From Girardinichthys multiradiatus (taxonomy: Eukaryota > Chordata > Actinopteri > Cyprinodontiformes > Goodeidae): a DNA stretch of 64,000 nucleotides. Of the stretch, positions 13,740 to 25,639 are shown in pieces (position 1 is the first letter of the stretch; each line of letters opens with the position of its first letter). The notes under the pieces are model-generated. The model had not been told where the DNA came from. It did not search any database and saw only the letters and a list, made by a program, of their open reading frames with translations. The position numbers and the translations under genes are program-made. Where the stretch lies: NCBI RefSeq assembly GCF_021462225.1, contig NC_061816.1, positions 13,913,390-13,977,389 of the forward strand, in the 5' to 3' direction.

Positions 13740-14704
13740 CAGTGTCTTGCAACTGGTTTTCCGTTCATTTAACAAAACAAATCTGAAGATTTGGCATGCC
13801 TGTTTATTAAGCCACCCTTTACTCTGATACCATAAATAAAGTCCAGTTAAATCAATTGCCTAAAGTATTCACCTGTGCCTAATTTGTTTAAACACAGCTG
13901 TTCTGTGAAGGCCCCCATGGGCAGTGGTGCACGTAACTGAACAAAGTGCTCTCAAGCTTTGAACATCTCACAGAGCACTGTTCAATTCATCATCCAAGAA
14001 TGGAAAGAGTATGAAGGTGACAAGCCAGACAAGGAGAGCACTAATCAGAGACACAGTCGATGATGACTCTGGAGGAGCTGCAGAGCTCCATAGCTCAGGG
14101 GTTATACTGTGGAGACCATAATTTTGTTTTTTTATGAAAGAGTGGCTAAATTTGCCACCTAGTCATGTTTGCAACTTGCCACAACAAGGGAAAGGAAAAC
14201 TGGTCAAAGTTGATGAGAATATAAATAGATGGCAACAAAAACCCTGTTTTAGGCTGCAAATGATTTGCAACTAAGGCAGAGGTTCACCTTCTAGCAGGAT
14301 TGTGACCCTAAACATACAGCCTAAGCTACAATGGAATGGTTTAGAATAAGGAATTTTTTTTTATTTCAAATGACCTAGTCAAAGTTCAGACTTAAATCCT
14401 GTGAATGATATTTGCCAAGACTTCCAATCTGACTGAGCTTTAGCTATTTCACAGTAATAGGTAAAAATTGCAGCCTATGGATGTGAAAAGCTGGTAGAAG
14501 GGTGCTTTAAGACTTTGAGCTGAAATAGGTGCTGAATGTATATGTGCACAAAATCTTTTCAGATTCTTATGTTTCCTTTTTTGCATTTATGTACAACTTT
14601 GTATTGGTCTATTTCATAAAAATACTTTCAATGTTTTGGCTGTAAACACGAGAAAATGCAAAAAAAAAATGTTTAAGCTGTATCATTATTATTGCAGGGA
14701 ACTG
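13740..14704 (+). mobile_element. Degraded Tc1-like copy with both ends
   Basis: Starts CAGTGTCTTGCAAC just after TA (13738-13739). Transposase blocks follow: TTTGAACATCTCACAGAGCACTGTTCAATTCATCATCC (helix-turn-helix region), GGAGGAGCTGCAGAGCTCCA, and GAGGTTCACCTTCTAGCAGG ... CCTAAACATACAGCC around the second catalytic Asp. The right end is ATTGCAGGGAACTG. Frame is lost by many indels. Confidence 0.78.
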
Positions 14705-14759
14705 GAAGCTCTTGACAGTTTTCGCTGTATTTTTTTTTTTTGTCTAGTTTAACTGGAAT

Positions 14760-15640
14760 TTGCTCATGCTCTATTTGCAAATGGATCCTTTACAGAGCAC
14801 AAAGGTCATACGCTGTAATCATCAAATTAAAAAGCGGCCAGCTGTAAACTGTCCAATCGTGGGGCCATTAGCTGTTAACATCCTGTCAGCAGAAGGCAGA
14901 GGAGTCATTTGAAATTGAGTCAAGTGATCTCTATGGTATCTTCAACGAAGGGGAAACTGAAAAATAACACTTAACCATTGGTGATTTGTCTTTAACTCCA
15001 GTTAAAACCAATGCAGTTGGGTGGAAAGAGTCAGAATTCAAAACTTTAACATTTTAAAAATGGACAAACCTTTATTTAAACCCCCCTTTATTTCCCACAG
15101 AGGGAGACAAGATGTTTTTATGTGACAAAAGCCCCCACACTGGGGTTATAGATACCGAAGATGAAATTGTTTGCTCCCTCGAAAGGCATTTTTACAACAG
15201 GTCACCGCATAAACCCATTTATATTGCTTTTCGAGTCATTTTTTATGTAACAAAGTTGCAGCGCCGGCACAAAGAAGAATGAAAAGAGGCTTGAAGGTGT
15301 CCCTCAAAAATGTCTGTGACAGAATGAAAAATCTTTTTCCGAGCAGAGATGATTCCGTCTCCAGTCAGATTGATTCCTCCCTGGTAATGGGTTAATTCTG
15401 GCATAATTCAATAAGCGCCTTCTCCCATGATACCTTACACATTTATGTGGAGTCTATAATAACATCCTGACAGTTAGATGAGTCGGGAATCTCTTGTGGT
15501 TTAATTTGGTTCTAATTCCTCCTGTTAACACACTTTAACAAGGCAAATAAGATCTAATACACATCGCCAACTTGTTCCTGCCGTTTGCATCATTTGGCTT
15601 TTGATCAGGTGTGCACAGTCACCTGGGGGAAGGAGAGTGG
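14760..15640. other. Candidate conserved non-coding block
   Basis: Long repeat-free stretch with mixed composition, including a CATAATTCAATAAGCGCC segment and a CATCATTTGGCTTTTGATCAGG segment. Not coding on either strand. Its position in a SLITRK gene desert suggests a developmental enhancer, but conservation cannot be judged here. Confidence 0.3.
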
Positions 15641-16031
15641 AAATGCAGGATTTTATAATATGAAGCTTTGGGTTTGAACCTTTAGATTTCCAGGTTGAAG
15701 ATAGAGGTTAATTGCATGTGATACAGAGTAGAAAATTGATCATATCAGGTTGTGCTCGGGTGTTCAAGACTGTAACAAAAAGAAGCATGGGAAATTGGAT
15801 AATAATTGTGTATCCAGACCTGAAAAAAAGATGTTCGACCTTGGAAAATGGAGCTAGTTTAAACATCTCTTTGAGAAGTGTATTTTTTATGACATTTATC
15901 AATCTGAAAAAAAAAATGAATCAAAATCTAGGTCAACCTTTAAAAAAATGGCTCAGTTGAGCTATTGAATAAGCTTTTGGGGTCCACTTTTTAGTGATTT
16001 GTCTTGAGTATTTTGATTTTTACAGAATATA

Positions 16032-16422
16032 CAGGGGTTCTCAAAAGTGTACACATCTCTGTTAAAGAACAGGGGTTCATGATGTAATAGATAATTTCAA
16101 CACTTTTTCCCACAAAACAAAATAGAGCTTTATCTTGTACAATTTTACTAAAAAAAAAACAACCAAATCTGTCAATAACCAGACTATGTAAATGTGCACA
16201 GCCTTAAACTAATATGTTGATGATGGATTTAATTTAGCTTAGCAAATAGGTCAACATGGTTATCAAAGTTTTACATTTTATAAATTTTAGATTTTGTTTC
16301 ATCTTTTACTTAGACTTTTACAGGATAAACATCACATAATATGTGTTAAACGTTTTGACATTTTGTATGTCACAATAACTTTGCCATTTTAACATGGGTG
16401 TGTACACTTTTGAGAGCAACTC
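16032..16422. mobile_element. TA-flanked MITE (mariner/Tc1 type), 391 bp
   Basis: Terminal inverted repeats of about 33 bp centre on TCTCAAAAGTGTACACA at the left (from 16032) and its complement at the right (to 16422). TA lies on both sides (16030-16031 and 16423-16424). The interior has no coding potential, so this is a non-autonomous element. Confidence 0.85.
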
Positions 16423-16707
16423 TATGCCAGGTATAGTGAATGAAATTTACCAGATTGACTACACGGATCAATTAATTTTAAATTATATATGCATACCGTG
16501 CGAATGAATGAACCATCATCAGCCCTGTACTTTGGGACAGACAACACCCACTCCCACTCACTGCACATCAGAGTGTGGTAGGTTGGTGGACTGATGTAAA
16601 TCTGCCGTTACACAGATTGCTGTTTAAAATTAACTTGCAATGGAAAGTCTCAATCAATCATGGATAACATTATCTTACACAAGTTATTTGGGCATTTGGA
16701 AAGAATT

Positions 16708-17300
16708 ATAGTTCCCTTCAAACTTATTGTCACCACTAGTAAAGAAAAATAGGTTGTTTTAATGAAGACGTTGCTTTTCTGACAACCTGTTTTCTGACTC
16801 TGAACAGTGGGTAAAAGAAAGAGTCGCATTATTTTTCCAAACTGTTGAAACAGAAAGTCTTGAATTCATAATTAAATGTTCTATATGCTTTGTTCAACTT
16901 AAAACAATGATGCAGTGCATTTATTTTAATAGAAGTTATTCAGGGGGCAATAATTGTGGCACCAATGATTTTGTAAAGACTATTTTCTTCTTAAAGACAC
17001 TATAAAGTGATGGGTTTTTTTTCCCCCCACAAAGGTATACTAACAAAACAGAGCTAGATAATGAAGTATAGATTTCCACTGCAGGTTTCACTAAAATACA
17101 AATATTTTAGAAAAATGCTTTGAAGAAAGTACCAAATTCTGCCTTGTGTGTATTTTAGTTGATGACATCATAAGAGGCACACAAATAAAGCGGATTAGCT
17201 GGCTTTAATAAAGACTATGATTGTTTTGACCTTTGAATTTTACATTATGTTAATCTAAAAAGGTTCCCTATAAAAAATATTTTTTTGTTAATTGTTAATT
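16708..17300. mobile_element. Possible old Tc1-like / MITE remnant
   Basis: The left block TTCCCTTCAAACTTATTGTCACC and the internal block TTCAGGGGGCAATAATTGTGGC resemble terminal segments of fish Tc1-like elements. No paired ends can be fixed. Weak call. Confidence 0.35.
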
Positions 17301-18111
17301 CTTTTTATTTAAATTATTATTGAATTTACTGTCCCCAAACTGCCTGATGTTCTTTACTTTTGCCAATTTTACCAGAAAGCTATGCAACGTCCTTACATTT
17401 TGTTCAAACAATTTATTGCTGCCAGTAAAAATATGTATAAATGATGAATTTGGTTAGATCCATGTGAACAGGGAGAAAAAAAACACAAGAAAATACAAAT
17501 GGACATCCAAACAAATCACTGATTAGTAATATTTTGCCTTGTGTGATGTCACCAGAGACTTATTGGCGGGGGCTTGTTTTGGGAGAGTAGATTTGATCTT
17601 AAATAAGTCTCAGAATAAAACAAATTAAAAATCTAACCATGGCATTTTGGTGTATAGATGAAAAATTACAGCTAAAATGTGTTAGGTTGATTTTACAGAA
17701 AAGTCAGGCTAATAGCTTTAACATGGGATTATGCTACTGCAATAAAAGATTTATGTATTTTAAGGCATTTTCCATATCTTTACAATTCTAAATGTTAGAA
17801 ATATAGAAATAAAAAAAATAAGATATTTTTAGATAAACTGTGACCAAATACAGCAAGTTGTTTTAATATAAATTACAGTAGGTAGAAGCTCACATTTTAC
17901 ATTGAAATTTACCACTGTGTTGAAAAACTTAAGATCTTCTGAGTCTAGAGAGAGAAAAAACGTTCCTACACGTTCATGTCTGTAGCTAACAGCAGCTGTC
18001 CTGTCAATAATAAATGGCTCATGTTGCATCATTTTTTTTCATTTTTGTTTGTTTCCATACTCATCATTCACCTCTTTTTACACCAGTATGACTCTGTTTT
18101 TCATACACAAG

Positions 18112-18145
18112 GCCTACACACACACACTCTCACACACACACACAG
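18112..18145. repeat. CA-rich microsatellite
   Basis: Interrupted (CA)n run on the + strand. Confidence 0.9.
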
Positions 18146-18179
18146 ATTCGCAGTTACACAGAGAACATCATCAAGTAGC

Positions 18180-18187
18180 TGACGTCA
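18180..18187. promoter_or_regulatory. Palindromic CRE-like site TGACGTCA
   Basis: Exact full cAMP-response-element palindrome. No promoter or gene is recognised nearby, so function is uncertain; the motif is rare by chance in AT-rich DNA. Confidence 0.25.
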
Positions 18188-20628
18188 GTAATGCTGTAAG
18201 AGCTCTCAGAGCCCTTCCACAGTAGCCTTTTTTTTACCTTTTCTAACAAGCACACCCACACTCTGCCAAGTTCAGCCTCGCCATTGTCCAAACACAATCA
18301 AACTGTTACTCGGAGCACTACAGGAGGATGAGACAGTTGGAAAAACAATAGTTTTCCCTTTGGGATCAGTCCATTTTCAACGGTTAAAGTTGGTGTCAAA
18401 CTTCATCCTTTCTAACGACTCCATATCTCATGAGCTATAATCAAAAGACTGTTGGATTCTGGAATTGTCTTTTTCTTCCTTGTCAGTGCTATTCAGTGCT
18501 ATTTTCAATGGACACATTAGTATGTCTCTCTCTGTCTCACGAGTGAGAAAATTAGTTTTTCTACCTCCCACCATTTCATTATCAGAGCGATCTCCCAGCA
18601 CACAGTCTAATTCCTTTAGCGAGAACCCAGTTTTCTGCAGACTACTCTCCGCACTTTTAAAGCCATGGAGATGGAAACAAAATGGGGACAGGATAGAGAG
18701 GGAGGCAATAGATATATAAAGGAAAAAGCAAGTGGAATTCTACAGTAAATCAGAAGGCTGGTAAAGTGGCTACAAAGGTGTATGTGTCCACCAAAGACCC
18801 ACAAAGACGCAAACCACACACACACCAAGCCTTATCTCCTTTCTGTAAGCTATCACACTTGAAGACACATACACACTGCTAAAGAACCAAATTTACCAAT
18901 GACAATACATTCTAATTGTGAACCGAGCTCAGACTAAGTAAACACGTTTCCGCTTTGAAGATAACTGGGTTGAACCTGAAGGGCAAATAACGTGTTCCAC
19001 ACAGCATGTCTTTCAAAGAAAAACCAATCACTGGTGGACGAGGCGTGAGGACTGCTTGCAAACTTAAAAGAAAGTAATTACAAAGCAGGAATTAATGCAA
19101 TCTATATCAGACTTGACATTTTGCTTTGATTTGGCCACAACAAAATATTCAGACTTAAAGGTGACTTCACAGTGGAAGATTAGGGTATTTGGACGGCAAG
19201 GAAATCCAACAGGGAATATCAAAATTTTATTTTGGACAGTGTACTTTTTGATCTTCACTGTTACTTGATAATAAAATGTCAGACTTGATCACCTAATTGA
19301 GTTTAGCTTATATAACCATTATTAGATACCCATCAGTAACGTCTTGAAGCAACCTCCAAATTAAAAGTGAAAAGAAGAAAAAGCTAAGACATCTTTTATG
19401 CTACCATTGAAATTTTTGCAAATCTGAACACCACCTCATTCCCATGACAGCAAAGTCTTCATCATGCCTGCCTCCTATTGATTTGTTAATGAATTGATTT
19501 AATAATTTATTTAACACTGTATTAGAAACAACAACAATGGCATGACTTTTACAGTTTTGTGTTTATATTCATATCCTGACGTTTAAACTTCAGTTTTGAG
19601 CAGAAAAGCTTCATTTTGAGAGAAAAAGATTTAAAAAAAATGTTTAATGATCCTAATGTGGCTAATGACTAGCAAACCTCAATACATTTTCCCTTGTATT
19701 TTAACATGGGTTCCTATGCAGTCTTGAAAAGCATCAAATTATATTTTTCCCATTTTCCACATTTAAAATGAAAATTGATTATGAAAAATTGCTTGTTTGC
19801 CCCACTGCTTATTTTGTTATGCCAAAAAATGTATTTGAATTTCTAAAAATAAACAATGTTTTGCATTATTTTTTTTTTACATGACATATTTATTTTTAAT
19901 TTCTTACATTTCAGCTCTTTGACCTTCTTGATTAATGACCCCCTTGGGACTTTTGTGGCCCTTGGAACGGTTTTCTTCATCCCTAGGCTGCAATTCTTCA
20001 AGAGTACGAATTTGGCAAAGCAATTTGACGCAGATGGACACATTTTTTGTCACTGGCAAATTTAAATCTTGAATTTAAAATATTAGGTATAACAAAAGTT
20101 GGTCTTTAATCTTTTTTTTTTCTTTTCCTTTCATTAAACTTGGCTAAACATGGTGAGAATTTTTGAAGAATGACTGACTCATTATAACATTCTTGTTGAT
20201 TAGAAAAGACCACAAATGTTTCCTACACAAAGAAAATAGAGAGCAGCGGATTAAAAACATTTTTGGAAACCGCATCCTTTTCTTTAAACAAGCAAAAACT
20301 TATGAGACCCTTGTTTGATTTTGAATCTTCAATTATTTACAGATCTTCCTTCTAAAAAAAGTTACTTATTTTTTCATTTCATTAATATATTACATCTTTA
20401 TTTTATTACTGAGCAAAGTGAAAGGTGTTTTGTTTTTTTTTTACATTGTTTTTATTATTTTTTTCTCACCCACCAGAATTTTGATTTTGAATTTGGCCTG
20501 TGTGTAAGGGATCTATTTCTCAACATGAATATTTTAAAATAGTTTGGAATCTCTAGACTGGTAGATTGTTTTCAATGTATTGACTTAGTAAATACCCAGA
20601 GGACAATGAAGGCCTACGTCTGAATATA

Positions 20629-22196
20629 CAGGTCCTTCTCAAAAAATTAGCATATTGTGATAAAGTTCATTATTTTCTATAATGTAATGATGAAAATTTA
20701 ACATTCATATATTTTAGATTCATTGCACACTAACTGAAATATTTCAGGTCTTTTATTGTCTTAATACGGATGATTTTGGCATACAGCTCATGAAAACCCA
20801 AAATTCCTATCTCACAAAATTAGCATATTTCATCCGACCAATAAAAGAAAAGTGTTTTTAATACAAAAAACGTCAACCTTCAAATAATCATGTACAGTTA
20901 TACACTCAATACTTGGTCGGGAATCCTTTTGCAGAAATGACTGCTTCAATGCGGCGTGGCATGGAGGCAATCAACCTGTGGCACTGCTGAGGTCTTATGG
21001 AGGCTCAGGATGCTTCGATAGCGGCCTTTAGCTCATCCAGAGTGTTGGGTCTTGAGTCTCTCAACGTTCTCTTCACAATATCCCACAGATTCTCTATGGG
21101 GTTCAGGTCAGGAGAGTTGGCAGGCCAATTGAGCACAGTGATACCATGGTCAGTAAACCATTTACCAGTGGTTTTGGCACTGTGAGCAGGTGCCAGGTCA
21201 TGCTGAAAAATGAAATATTCATCTCCATAAAGCTTTTCAGCGGATGGAAGCATGAAGTGCTCCAAAATCTCCTGATAGCTAGCTGCATTGACCCTGCCCT
21301 TGATAAAACACAGTGGACCAACACCAGCAGCTGACACGGCACCCCAGACCATCACTGACTGTGGGTACTTGACACTGGACTTCTGGCATTTTGGCATTTC
21401 CTTCTCCCCAGTCTTCCTCCAGACTCTGGCACCTTGATTTCCGAATGACATGCAGAATTTGCTTTCATCCGAAAAAAGGACTTTGGACCACTGAGCAACA
21501 GTCCAGTGCTGCTTCTCTGTAGCCCAGGTCTGGGGAATGCGGTACCTGTAGCCCATTTCCTGCACACGCCTGTGCACGGTGGCTCTGGATGTTTCTACTC
21601 CAGACTCAGTCCACTGCTTCCGCAGGTCCCCCAAGGTCTGGAATCGGCCCTTCTCCACAATCTTCCTCAGGGTCCGGTCACCTCTTCTCATTGTGCAGCG
21701 TTTTCTGCCACACTTTTTCCTTCCCACAGACTTCCCACTGAGGTGCCTTGATACAGCACTCTGGGAACAGCCTATTTGTTCAGAAATTTCTTTCTGTGTC
21801 TTACCCTCTTGCTTGAGGGTGTCAATAGTGGCCTTCTGGACAGCAGTCAGGTCGGCAGTCTTACCCATGATTGGGGTTTTGAGTGATAAACCAGGCTGGG
21901 AGTTTTAAAGGCCTCAGGAATCTTTTGCAGGTGTTTAGAGTTAACTCGTTGATTCAGATGATTAGGTTCATAGCTCGTTTAGAGACCCTTTTAATAATAT
22001 GCTAATTTTGTGAGATAGGAATTTTGGGTTTTCATGAGCTGTATGCCAAAATCATCCGTAATAAGACAATAAAAGACCTGAAATATTTCAGTTAGTGTGC
22101 AATGAATCTAAAATATATGAATGTTAAATTTTCATCATGACATTATGGAAAATAATGAACTTTATCACAATATGCTAATTTTTTGAGAAGGACCTG
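20629..22196 (-). mobile_element. Tc1/mariner element, copy B (long-ITR, DD34E)
   Basis: Complete 1568-bp element with the same inverted repeats as copy A, in reverse orientation. TA flanks are at 20627-20628 and 22197-22198. It is 42 bp shorter than copy A, exactly the size of an internal deletion in the transposase. Its right-hand TA is also the left-hand TA of the different element that starts at 22199. Confidence 0.95.
20906..21868 (-). pseudogene. Tc1 transposase, copy B, internal deletion and late stop
   Basis: Begins at the ATG at 21868. A 42-bp in-frame deletion (junction near 21529-21530) removes 14 residues between the DNA-binding region and the catalytic domain. TGA at 21005-21007 replaces a Trp codon and would remove the last 33 residues. 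The three catalytic acidic residues (LFSDES, QHD, NPIE) and NLW are intact. The deletion keeps frame, but the shortened linker and lost tail make function unlikely. Confidence 0.93.
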
Positions 22197-22198
22197 TA

Positions 22199-23452
22199 CA
22201 GGGGTTGGTCAATGAAACTGAAACACCTGTCATTTTAGTGTGGGAGGTTTCATGGCTAAATTGGACCAGCCTGGTAGCCAGTCTTCATTGATTGCACATT
22301 GCACCAGTAAGAGCAGAGTGTGAAGGTTCAATTAGCAGGGTAAGAGCACAGTTTTGCTCAAAATATTGAAATTCACACAACATTATAGGTGACATACCAG
22401 AGTTCAAAAGAGGACCAATTGTTGGTGCACGTCTTGCTGGCGCATCTCTGACCAAGACATCAAGTCTTTGTAATGTATCAAGAGCCACGGTATCCAGGGT
22501 AATGTCAGCATACCACCAAGAAGGACAAACCACATCCAACAGGATTAACTGTGGAGGAAGCTGTCTGAAAGGGATGTTCGGGTGCTAACCCGGATTGTAT
22601 CCAAAAAAACATAAAACCACGGCTGTCCAAATCACGGCAGAATTAAATGTGCTCCTCAACTCTCCTGTTTCCACCAGAACTGTCCGTCGGGAGCTCCACA
22701 GGGTCAATATACACGGCCGAGCTGCTATAGCCAAACCTTTGGTCACTCATGCCTATGCCAAACGTCGGTTTCAATGGTGCAAGGAGCACAAATCTTGGGC
22801 TGTGGACAATGTGAAACATGTATTGTTCTCTGATGAGTCCACCTTTACTGTTTTCCCCACATCCAGGAGAGTTACGGTGTGGAGAAGCCCCAAAGAAGCG
22901 TACCATCCAGACTGTTGCATGCCCAGAGTGAAGCATGGGGGTGGATCCCTGATGGTTTGGGCTGCCATATCATGGCATTCACTTGACCCAATACTTATAC
23001 TAGATGGGCGGATCACTGCCAAGGACTACCATGAGGACCATGTGCATCCAATGGTTCAAACATTGTAACCTGAAGGCGGTGCCGTGTATCAGGATGACAA
23101 TGCACCAATACACACAGCAAGACTGGTGAAAGATTGGTTAATGAACATGAAAGTGAAGTTGAACATCTCCCATGTCCTGCACAGTCACCAGATCTAAATA
23201 TTATTGAGCCACTTTGGGGTGTTTTGGAGGAGCGAGTAAGGAAACGTTTTCCTCCACCAGTATCACGTAGTGACCTGGCCACTATCCTGCAAGAAGAATG
23301 GCTTAAAATCCCTCTGACCACTGTGCAGGACTTGTATATGTCATTCCCAAGACCAATTGACGCTGTATTGGCCGCAAAAGGAGGCCCTACACCATACTAA
23401 TAAATTATTGTGGTCTAAAACCAGGTGTTTCGGTTTCATTGTCCAACCCCTG
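22199..23452 (+). mobile_element. Short-ITR Tc1-like element, copy C (DD36E type)
   Basis: 1254-bp element with about 31-bp inverted repeats (22199-22229 and 23422-23452) starting CAGGGGTTGG, with only two mismatches between the ends. The left flank is TA (22197-22198, shared with copy B); the right flank is CA, probably a mutated TA. Its sequence is unrelated to the A/B/D family at its ends, and it encodes a different transposase. Confidence 0.9.
22385..23400 (+). pseudogene. Tc1-like DD36E transposase, broken
   Basis: Recognisable from FKRGPIVGARLAGASLTKT (DNA-binding region, from about 22403) to the C-terminal AAKGGPTPY ending in TAA at 23398-23400. The normal start ATG is not present at the expected place. 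Frame changes occur near 22550, in an A-run near 22602 and near 23130, and TAA at 23066-23068 interrupts it. Catalytic motifs are LFSDEST, QDDNAPIH and LNIIEPLW. Bridging the last frameshift, about 36 residues separate the second Asp from the Glu, which matches the DD36E lineage (known as Incomer). It is more decayed than the A/B/D copies, so probably older. Confidence 0.88.
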
Positions 23453-24744
23453 CAAATGTTTTCTGACCTTTTTGCTGCCATTGTCATCATCTTGCAAAAG
23501 CAAAACAAAAACATCTGATAAAGTTGGTAAAATCTGCATATCTACTGCCTTAGCAACTACTGTGCTATGTTAAATCAATGATACATACGAGGCAGGGCAG
23601 GACAGTGCACAGTTCCAAGCAAATACAAGCATACAGTAGAAGCGCTGAGCCTGGATGGGCTCTACTTAAATGACTTGACAGTCTAAAGGAAGCCATACAT
23701 CAACCTGTTGTTTTTTTGGCCAGGCGTCACCGGGCTCGGCTGGGGAGTCAGTAATGCTATGGTTGCCATTTATCAAACGACAGGGTTACTGCAGCTCCGG
23801 ATCAGCGGGTGCAGCCGCCATAAACAAACAAACAAAACGGGAAGGCCTGATGAAAATGGCCAGGCTGCCCAACAGGAACTGAAAAGGAGGGCAGACTAAA
23901 CAGGATGAGGTGGAGGGTAGGCTGGAGAAGCAGGTTGGAGGAAGAAAGTGAAGCTGTGACAAAAAACAAACAAAAAACTAAATAAACCAATAGACAACAT
24001 TCTGCATCATATGAGCAGTCACTGGTATAAAGATAGCTCTTTACAAGATTTGATCAAACATTTCTGCCCATGCCTTCATTTTATAATAGACATAGATTCA
24101 CAACAACGAAGGAAACTGGAAATAGACTGTTGTGCATTTGAAATTATAGCTCCCGGGATAATTGCCATCCATTTTGCATGAAGGATTTCCATCTCTATAT
24201 TAACTTCATCTTCCACCATTCAGAATGAACTAGAAGGTGAAGGGTAAGGAAGGATTGCAGGAAGTCCATTACTTCTGTCTCCACTGATTTATCAAACAGA
24301 GAATTTGCTCCATAGGAGCACTATGTGCCTTGAGTCACATAGTATATATAATATTTGCTTTATTTAGTATCATTTAAAGGCAAGAGAGAGTTTTATAGAT
24401 TTTGATCACAGGATAGCAAACTTTCCAAAGCTAAATTAATAGGTTAGTTGATTCCTGTGATTATGACTTTTACATGATTTTAAATAATAGAGGAACTTTT
24501 CTGTTATGCTGTTTAAAATTAAACAAACCATAAACAATAAATGCCCACAAAATAGTGTTGAAACAAAAAAAAATATTAAATTCATTTAAACATACTAAGC
24601 AGTTAGAGATGGATTAAAACATTAAAAACAGCAAAACTAAAAATTGACACATGTACATTTCTGTTTCTAATAATATAATTGTGTCTCTGCAACAAACTTC
24701 AAATAAAAAACTGAAACCACTTCCTTTCCATGTGAATTTTGTAT
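23453..24744. other. Non-genic stretch
   Basis: No gene or recognisable repeat end. A moderately GC-rich patch lies at about 23700-23960. The stretch 25046-25640 is likewise empty. Confidence 0.4.
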
Positions 24745-25045
24745 TTCTTGAGCTGCAGGGGAATTTGAATTGCTTCGTTTTGGTAAAGTATTTGGTTACT
24801 GGTAGATCATTTAAGTTGTAATGCTCCAGTAAAATACTATATTATTCAGAACTGCCAGGAAACTGAATTTATTGTGTCAGTAAATTAACATAATGTCCAG
24901 AACAGCTAGGAAACTAAAATTACAATGTCTTGTTAAAATACAGTATTGTCCAAATTGTAAAATTTAATTTACTGGTCAAATACCATTTGTCTAGAACTGA
25001 TGGGGAATTGAACCTGCATAGCTTTAACAAATGTTTTCTTTCTAC
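24745..25045. repeat. Degenerate tandem repeat, unit about 50 bp
   Basis: Recurring blocks of the form GTCCAGAACTG.TAGGAAACTGAATTTA followed by a TGGTAAAATAC-type block begin near 24845, 24894, 24948 and 24989, with weaker units upstream from about 24749. Units are diverged but in the same order and orientation. Confidence 0.55.
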
Positions 25046-25639
25046 CAATACTGATGAAGCCAACGAATATATTTTACATGATTGTAGCTGTCACATTTTC
25101 AAAATGTCAATGACATATGGTTAAAAAAAAAAACATCCCTGAACATCCTAAGGAGATTGTATTTCCAACAGGAAGTAGCGTTTTTTAATTGGTCAACTGG
25201 CACATTTTGACTTTACTGCCCCATGGCAATTCAATCAAAGGTCAAAGAGCTGAGTAGACCATGGAAGTGTTAGAAGACTATTTAGTTCAGAAAATTGTCC
25301 TGATCAAATAAGAACCTTTTTTTTCATAAATACAAATTTAAAATCCACCCTCTTTAGTCTGCATATACTGGAAAATACAAGCATCGCACTTAAACCTAAA
25401 GTGCTTTTTATCTATGTTAGAATATGCTTGAGCAGAATTTACTGTGACTAAGTCCTTGACTGTCCCCATGGATGTTAAGAGCTTTACCATGGCATTTTAT
25501 TTTAAAACTCTTGATCCATAATACATTTTGGCCATAAAGCAGCCCAATGACCCTAACATAAAAAAAACAACTTTGGATTTAAGATCTCAGGAACAAACAA
25601 AGTGCACATGATTTGGGTTACACAGAATGTGGAGGCACG

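Larger units (their letters stand above)
17301..20628. other. Non-genic stretch
   Basis: AT-rich, with a CA repeat and a CRE-like palindrome near 18.1 kb and T-rich runs near 19.9 and 20.4 kb. Nothing coding that I can support. The stretches 8621-9458, 9880-10849, 11151-11913, 12805-13739 and 15641-16031 are similar. Confidence 0.45.
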
